A DNA stretch of 64,000 nucleotides, taken from contig OX459096.1 of assembly GCA_949775045.1 (NCBI GenBank), positions 33,475,160-33,539,159 on the forward strand. The letters run 5' to 3'. The translations under genes and the position numbers were made by a program. Of the stretch, positions 57,893 to 64,000 are shown in pieces (within the stretch, counting starts at the first letter, position 1; each line of letters begins with the position of its first letter). This stretch comes from Metridium senile (lineage: Eukaryota > Cnidaria > Anthozoa > Actiniaria > Metridiidae). A model generated the notes under the pieces. The model was not told where the DNA came from. It searched no databases and saw only the letters and a program-made list of their open reading frames with translations.

Positions 57893-60397
57893 TTATGTAT
57901 CATATTGGTAGAATGTTTTTACTATCTCAGTATTTTGGGATATAATCCATTTTTGGCTTTTCATAAGTAGATAACTTCCTTCTTCTTGGTCGCCTAGTGT
58001 AATATGTTGGACAATTTCTGATTGAAGGCTTTGGTGATAATTGCTGAGAAAGTCGAATACTAAGTTGACTTGGACGACCTTGTGGCTCGGGTATAATTCT
58101 TTGATTCCACTTCGTAGTTCTCTATACTTGTCTTGCTTTTCATTGCTTCTCTCCATGATCTTACCTACTGAACACACTGTACCCTCTAACAAAAGCCATT
58201 GTTGTCTTCCCTTGTCATAGATTGCCATATCGATTTTGTTGGCGTGGTTACTGGGGGCCTTTTTCAGGTGGAACTGCGTGTTCCACATAACTTTGACTTT
58301 ATCATTTTCCACTATTAGCTGTGGTGTACTTTGCTCATACCATGGTCTGTAGTGATCATTTTCAAGACCATACATATTCAGGAGATAATGATAAAAAGGT
58401 CTTAGCATTTTGTCGTGTCTCGATGTATATAGACTTTGCGCGATCTGTGAACAGCTGCATAACACGTGAGTGACTGATTCTTTGCTTCCTTTGCACATTC
58501 GGCATTTGGTGTCTTCTATTGGTTGTTGTAGTTTGTTTTTCTTGTACAACTTCGTTGGTAGTAGTTGCTGTCTTATATTAGTGTTGACGCTATATACCAC
58601 ATCTGGTATATTTTTCCACTTCTGAAACACTATCAGACTATCAGATGAGATGTTATTGTCTTTGTTTTGTATCGTTGTCAATGCACCAAGCCACTTCTGT
58701 TCTTCTCCTTCTTTCCTTAGTTTGTTATGTCTTGCAGTGGTAAGGAATCCTGTTATATATTTAGGGCTAGATTGTTCAACCTCTAGTGATACTTCCTCGT
58801 TGGTCATGGTCGTCTTTGTATTGTCAAACACACATGTTATGTTGAGTTCTTCAGCGTATTTCTGCGCGTCTTTCAGAACCGATTTAAATCTCTTCGTTGC
58901 CTTTCTTTCTTCAAATCTTCTTACTAGGTCTATTCTTGGGTCTTGGTTTCTTGCTATGTAATTAGCTACTTTGATCTTTGTTTCTTTATATGTCATTTCT
59001 ACTTGCTTGAAGCCTTTTCCTCCCATGTTACAGGGTAAGTACATTAGCTTAGTTGATTCGCTTGTATGTAATCCACCATTCTCTTGAACAATTCTTCTTG
59101 TTTCTCTGTCAAGTTGTTTAAGGTCGTTTATGAGCCAGTCAGATGTCCACATGTGGTACATTAACACAGGGATGGCAAATGTGTTGGTTGCTTTTATTTT
59201 TCTTGGTATTGAGATGTTTGAAGACCATAGTACACTTAACCTCTTTAGGTATTCTTCACTGGCGTACTTGTAAACTTCTTTGTCGAGTTGTGTGAAGTTT
59301 TCAAATTTTCCAAGAAATTTGTATTGGTCGTTGGTATCTATCACATGGATAGTGTCTTTCTCATTCAGTGAGAGGTTTTCAATAGGTGTTATCTTTCCTC
59401 TGACAACATTGACTGTAGCACACTTATCCATGCCCCACTCTAGGCCGATATCCCTGAACATGCCTTCCATTCGTCGCGTTTCTACCATTGCTGCCGTTGA
59501 TGACTTGTGGAACGTTTTAAGGTCGTCTACGTAGAGTAGATGTGTTAACTTGTGGTCTTGTAATTTCGTAAGTGTGTATCCTTGGTTGTTTCGTAAGCAC
59601 CATGCAATTGGGTTTAGGCACATTGTGAAGAGTCTGACACAGAAGGAGTCTCCTTGTAATACTCCTCGGTGCAATTTGATTGGGCCGATGTGGGATTTTC
59701 CGTCCTTAGTTTGTACTTCAAGGGTGATTTTCCAGTTTTCCATGATGTTCTTGATAAGTGTTGTTATTTTTGTAGGTAGTCCGTGATGTTGTAGACACAG
59801 TTCTAGCCAGTTGTGTGAAACAGAGTCAAATGCCTTCTTTACATCCACCCATACACATGTGATATTCTTTTTGTTGAATTGTGCGTCTTCCAAGATAGCT
59901 TTATCAATCAGAAGATTATCTATGCATCCCATAGCTCCCGATCTGCATCCTCTTTGATCAATTTGCATTATTTGATGGCAGATTTCGTGTTTCTCTAACA
60001 ACTTGTCTACAATTGACGTTATTGCTTTATAGAGAGTGTTCAAACATGTTATTGGTCGGTGGTCTTTAGCTTTAGGATTCTCCATTTTTGGTAACATGAC
60101 ACACTTTCCTTCTTGCAGCCACATAGGGAGTGAGATTTCGTTGTTTGTTATCTCTGTTAGTGCTGTAGCCAACCCTTCGTGGAGAGTAGACAGCTTTTTG
60201 ATCCAGAAATTAGTGATCTTATCATTTCCTGGTGATGTCCAGTTCTTTTTCTTCTTGATGCTGTTGTTAAGTATCTCTGCAGTGATGATAATAGGCTCTG
60301 TAGAGGGTTTAGGGGCATGCGATTTTAGTGCAGACCTAACATCCTTGATCCATTTTGATTGTAGGTTTTCTTTAGCTGGAGTTTCACAGATGGGTCG

Positions 60398-60400
<3 letters not shown>
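57893..60400 (-). CDS. R4/Dong-type non-LTR retrotransposon polyprotein (reverse transcriptase, zinc finger, restriction-like endonuclease)
   Basis: Encodes the retrotransposition enzyme that nicks target DNA and reverse-transcribes the element RNA there. From the Met at 60,400 the frame runs 835 codons without a break. The reverse-transcriptase blocks are in order: SPGNDKI (about 56), HRPITCLNTLYKAITSI (about 114), VDVKKAFDSVSHNWL (185-199), GVLQGDSF (246-253) and THLLYVDDLKTF (286-297, the catalytic YVDD). A CX2CX8HX4C zinc finger lies at 633-650. The restriction-like endonuclease region follows (ANKIDMAIYD about 721, WLLLEGTV about 735). This order and the wording around GCRSG...CIDNLLIDKAIL match the R4/Dong clade. 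The usual N-terminal zinc-finger region is missing: the ORF begins directly at an ATT/AAT microsatellite, so the copy is 5'-truncated or fused to the repeat. Dong elements are known to insert in TAA repeats. The intact frame suggests recent insertion. Confidence 0.9.
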
Positions 60401-60491
<91 letters not shown>

Positions 60492-60533
60492 ATTATTATT
60501 ATTATTATCATTCTTCTTCTTCTTCTTCTTCTT

Positions 60534-60626
<93 letters not shown>

Positions 60627-60627
60627 T
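60401..60627. repeat. Compound ATT / CTT microsatellite
   Basis: ATT repeats to about 60,510, CTT repeats to about 60,561, then ATT repeats to 60,627. It extends the retrotransposon frame with poly-Ile and gives a mirror frame on the plus strand; both are artefacts. Confidence 0.97.
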
Positions 60628-60639
60628 TAGTTTGTGGGC

Positions 60640-61085
60640 AATTTTATTGTTCTTAACTAATAATCTTTAAATTTCAATTCCAATTAGTACTATTTGCTGA
60701 TCGAATTGTTTTAACGCTCATGAATGTGAAACGAAGAAAATGAAAGGTATCACTTTTACGTTATTATTATAATTTTAGGTTGTTGGAAATTTTATTAGAT
60801 AGGGCGGCAAATCACTGAATACATCAGTGTCTTCATTTGTTTTGAGGTTTTTCAAGAGTGTCAGTAACGTCAATTATAATACTGGATATTTCATTTGTTT
60901 TTGGAATCCAAATAGGAGGAAAGTTTGCCGATCATTTATATGAAAGTAAAACATATTTTCAAAATTGTGAGTTTGATTTGTTCATTATTCTACCTTTGAA
61001 AACAAGAAGAAAATCTATACCACAATAATTAATTTTTTTTTTTAATTATTCTATTTTCAAAAATCGTTGTCTCGGCTTGAGCAAG
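60640..61085. other. No gene seen
   Basis: AT-rich, without ORFs or repeats of note. Confidence 0.5.
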
Positions 61086-61090
61086 AGGGT

Positions 61091-61605
61091 CCTGAAGGGG
61101 TAAATTGGCAGCTTGGATTGACCTTATTTTTGACTGGGAAAATGGGATTGGATGCACTGGGACTGGGATTTACAAATAAAAGAACAATTGAAAATGGGAA
61201 TGGGATTGAAAACTTGAGCAAAACTGATGGGATTGTGTGATTTTTGACTGGGAAAATGGGATTGGATGCACTGGGACTGAGATTTACAAATAAAAGAACA
61301 ATGGAAAATGGGATTGAAAACTTGAGCAAAACTGATGGGATTATGTGATTTTTGACTGGGAAAATGGGATTGGATGCACTGGGACTGGGATTTACAAATA
61401 AAAGAACAATTGAAAATGGGAATGGGATTGAAAACTTGAGCAAAACTGATGGGATTATGGGATTTTTGACTGGGAAAATGGGATTGGATGCACTGGAACT
61501 GGGATTTACAAATAAAAGAACAATGGAAAATGGGATTGAAAACTTGAGCAAAACTGATGGGATTATGTGATTTTTGACTGGGATTTGGTCCAAATATAAA
61601 CTGGG
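61091..61605. repeat. Minisatellite of alternating 114- and 108-bp units
   Basis: TTTTTGACTGGGAAAATGGG starts at 61,127, 61,241, 61,349, 61,463 and 61,571, spacings 114, 108, 114, 108. The long unit has an extra GGGAAT. The true repeat is a 222-base dimer. All lengths are multiples of three, so long open frames occur on both strands (204 and 176 codons on minus); composition and repetition argue against a gene. Confidence 0.92.
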
Positions 61606-63105
61606 AAATGGGATTCGTACCATGCAGTGCTGGTAATGTATTGAAATCAGACAAAATGTGAGTATTTTCAATAAACTGAATTCAAAGAGTTCATCCGGAG
61701 CCTCATGAAGAAATGGTAAACGCTCATGCTTATTCCAGTACGAATTCCGATCGAATGTTGATTCTTTTCAATTTTAAAGAAATTAAGTTATTTTGAAAAA
61801 GAAAAAAAGGGAGCAGCGAAAATAAGTACAAAATGTACCCCTCCAAGATTAATGTACTTCCGATGAAAATGACATCTCGAAGATCTCTGCACTAAGTTGT
61901 CTGAGCTTTTAAGTAAAGGGTAAACTAAATCCACCATGGGCTGGAAATATGTCTAAGTTCGTTTCAGATAATTGAGATTTCGCAATTGCTTAATTAAAGA
62001 CACCTACCGAAAGAGATTATATAAAAATTTACTTAGTGCACATTTTATTTATTTCATCACACAAAGGTAACAAAACGTTCCGTGGATCTTCTAAAGAAAT
62101 GGGGTTTAAAATAACTAGGTCGCTATTCCCGTCTAAAAACGTTTTTAGATTAAAATAGTTGATTGGTAAAGAATAAAGTTCAAACAAAATCATCCCTAGG
62201 CCTGAACAAATATAACAGAATTAACTAAAAATATCGGATAATATTGGACTATTTTCTAAGCTGTTTAAAAAAAATAAAGATAAAGTTGAGTAGTACTTTT
62301 GTCTTATGCCTTAAGCTATGGAACAATACTAGAAAAACGGATTAAAAAAGGATGCTTTAAATCTTGTTGGAAAAAAAATCAATAATGACGTCTAGTTTTA
62401 GGTAAATTTTAATTTGTTTTCTTCTGAATTCTCGATCGTGCTATATAGTCGGCAGGTTCAAAAATATGACCTGATTTGTATCCAGATGGGCGTGGTAATA
62501 CATGATAATATACCCTAATAAGGCATCAGATCGAAAAAAGCTAAAATGCTTGATCTCTTTGTTAGTTGTAGTTGTCTTCTTTGAACTGTTTCAGTTAATT
62601 GCAAAAACACCAAGTGTGTACTTTATTTGAGTGTTTTGTTTTGATTCTGCGTGGCTTAACTCGAAGATCTAGAGTGTTTGCTAGCAATTTTGAGTTTTGA
62701 CCCGGTATGAATGGTAAGGGCGCATCGAGATTAAACATTAAAACTGTTTTAAGAGCATCTGTAGGTATACACACTTCTGCCAAAGCAAATAAACACGTGA
62801 AGAACTAATATGTTTTGTATTGTAGAGTGTGAGTTTAAAAAAGCGTATAAGTATTTATTATGCGCATGCGTGTGATTTGTTGTTTTTCAGTTTCAAAATA
62901 CTTTATAGTTATAATACTGTACAATAATTTCTTGATAGAAATCGCTGCGAAAGAAACTGTTTGTTAATAATTAAACTGTATAGGACACTTAAATACTTAT
63001 TCTTAAATCTTATATTTTGTTCCTAAACTACCCAATGTAAATAATGTTTAAAAACTACGGAACCAACAGCGACGACTTCCGCCTATTTGCTTTATTGATG
63101 CAATA
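61606..63105. other. No gene seen upstream of the receptor
   Basis: AT-rich intergenic DNA. No ORF with recognisable features. It could contain the receptor's promoter or 5' untranslated exon, but nothing decides this. Confidence 0.5.
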
Positions 63106-63109
63106 TCAT

Positions 63110-63470
63110 TTTACACCACAGGTAGCCCAAAGGGAGATAGTAATACAAGAATAGTTCAGTCGCTGTTCAGTTGAAGTTTGCTGCGCGGGAAGCTCACAGA
63201 ACAGAACTCTGGCTGGCAGTTTTACATCAGAAAATCCAGTGGCAGTTTGCACCACAGGAAGCCCAAAGAACTGATATCTTCGTAGCAATTTGTACCATAG
63301 GAAGTCCAGTTGCAATTTGTGCCACAGGAAGCCCAGAGAACATTATTTCTATCATAGGAGACCCAGTGGCAGTTTGTACCACAGGTCTCCCAGAAGGCAA
63401 GTATCTCGGTGACAGTTCGTAAGACCAACAGGGGTTCTCTGACAATGGCATCTTATACCACAGGCAACCC
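63110..63470. repeat. Degenerate tandem repeat upstream of and into the GPCR start
   Basis: About seven imperfect copies of a core like CCACAGGAAGCCCAAAG, joined by versions of GGCAGTTTGTACCAC, recur at irregular spacing of roughly 30-70 bases. The last recognisable copy (TACCACAGGCAACCCAA, about 63,456-63,472) lies inside the first codons of the receptor and encodes TTGNPT. Overlapping open frames on both strands here are products of the repeat, not genes. Confidence 0.7.
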
Positions 63471-64000
63471 AACAACAAAGAGCCTAATCACCGATTTCAT
63501 AACAAACAATAGCCTAAATGGTTCAACATTAGCTCCACCGCTATGTACAGCAGGCGAGCCAGATTCATCACATTTAAAAGCCTTCAAGGCATTTATATAC
63601 TCGGTGGTTATGCTGGTAGCATTTACTGGAAACATGTTTATTATAGCCGTTGTATACAAAAAGAAAAGAATGAGAAGAACTACAAATATTTTTATTGCTA
63701 ATATGGCTGTTTCAGACATATTTTGTTCCCTTGTGACAATACCCAGAATCCTTGCTCAGCTGTATAATGGATCGGGGCGTTGGATGCTTTCTGGAATATT
63801 TGGTACAATTACATGCAAGTTTTGTTATTTTTGGGGTGATTTATCTTTGTTTATTTCAATAGCATGTCATTCTGTTATTGCAGTTGATCGTTTCTGGGCT
63901 ATTGTGCATTCCCTGAAGCCCTCGCCCATCACTCCATCAAGACGCAAATACATAATTGCACTAATATGGCTATTGAGCTTTTTTGTTCTTTCTCCGAACC
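63445..64000 (+). CDS. Class A (rhodopsin-like) GPCR, N-terminal part, runs off the window
   Basis: Integral plasma-membrane receptor that would couple an extracellular ligand to heterotrimeric G proteins. The frame is open from 63,358 and its first ATG is at 63,445; 185 codons are present before the window ends. In order I see an extracellular N-terminus with potential N-glycosylation sites (NNS, NGS), helix 1 with the GN motif (FTGNMFIIAV, about residues 60-70), helix 2 with the LAxxD-like core (ANMAVSDIF, about 84-92), the first-loop Trp (GRW), the helix-3 Cys and the DRF variant of the DRY motif at the end of helix 3, the second intracellular loop, and the start of helix 4 with its Trp (ALIWLLSF). 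No intron is seen in the first 185 codons, which is common for cnidarian receptors. The ligand cannot be told; peptide-type and amine-type receptors both fit. A degenerate tandem repeat runs up to and into the first codons. Helices 5-7 lie outside the window. Confidence 0.9.
   Translation, partial: MASYTTGNPTTKSLITDFITNNSLNGSTLAPPLCTAGEPDSSHLKAFKAFIYSVVMLVAFTGNMFIIAVVYKKKRMRRTTNIFIANMAVSDIFCSLVTIPRILAQLYNGSGRWMLSGIFGTITCKFCYFWGDLSLFISIACHSVIAVDRFWAIVHSLKPSPITPSRRKYIIALIWLLSFFVLSPN

Noticed and set aside
60036..60656. 206-codon plus-strand ORF opposite the retrotransposon
   Set aside because: Shadow of the reverse transcriptase frame plus microsatellite-encoded Ile/Leu runs.
61057..61671. 204- and 176-codon repeat ORFs
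   Set aside because: Driven by repeat units whose lengths are multiples of three; both strands are open.

Overview
This 64 kb window is AT-rich metazoan nuclear DNA, most likely from a cnidarian and probably an anthozoan (coral or sea anemone). The evidence is spliced exons with GT/AG borders, an open seven-helix receptor frame without introns, R4/Dong-like and CR1/L2-like non-LTR retrotransposons, and a very high density of foldback and other small inverted-repeat transposons. The clade assignment is inference. True coding content is low, and most short open frames here are chance or repeat-driven.

The main architecture is an old, imperfect giant inverted repeat. Position 1 pairs with about 46,626 and the arms meet near 20,100-20,870. 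Blocks of the left arm (1-20,080) recur as reverse complement in the right arm (20,880-46,626), interrupted by insertions private to one arm. Because the arms are paralogous, each shows the other's empty sites, which gives internal proof of several insertions. The left arm holds three exons of a TRAF-like gene (minus strand, 6,116-8,697) whose intron is filled by a 28-bp minisatellite. The right arm carries two complete long-terminal-inverted-repeat transposons placed end to end (27,596-32,111 and 32,116-36,059). They share one TTAA between them and are flanked by TTAA outside. They are sister families, and the first encodes a 141-residue protein of a type I cannot name. At the centre of the palindrome are exon-like segments on the minus strand (20,655-20,941), and the inversion junction cuts one of them.

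From 46,640 to 54,061 lies a stack of nested DNA transposons: a Harbinger-like shell with TAA target duplications holds a two-gene hAT-like element, a 221-bp element and a 1,041-bp element, each with its own target duplication. From 57,893 to 60,400 there is an uninterrupted 835-codon R4/Dong-type polyprotein on the minus strand, abutting a long ATT microsatellite. Tandem arrays (61,091-61,600 and 63,110-63,470) follow. The window ends inside the best-supported host gene, a rhodopsin-class G-protein-coupled receptor on the plus strand (63,445 to beyond 64,000).

The genes do not form a pathway. The picture is a duplicated, transposon-laden locus with a TRAF-like signalling gene fragment at one end and a peptide- or amine-type receptor at the other.
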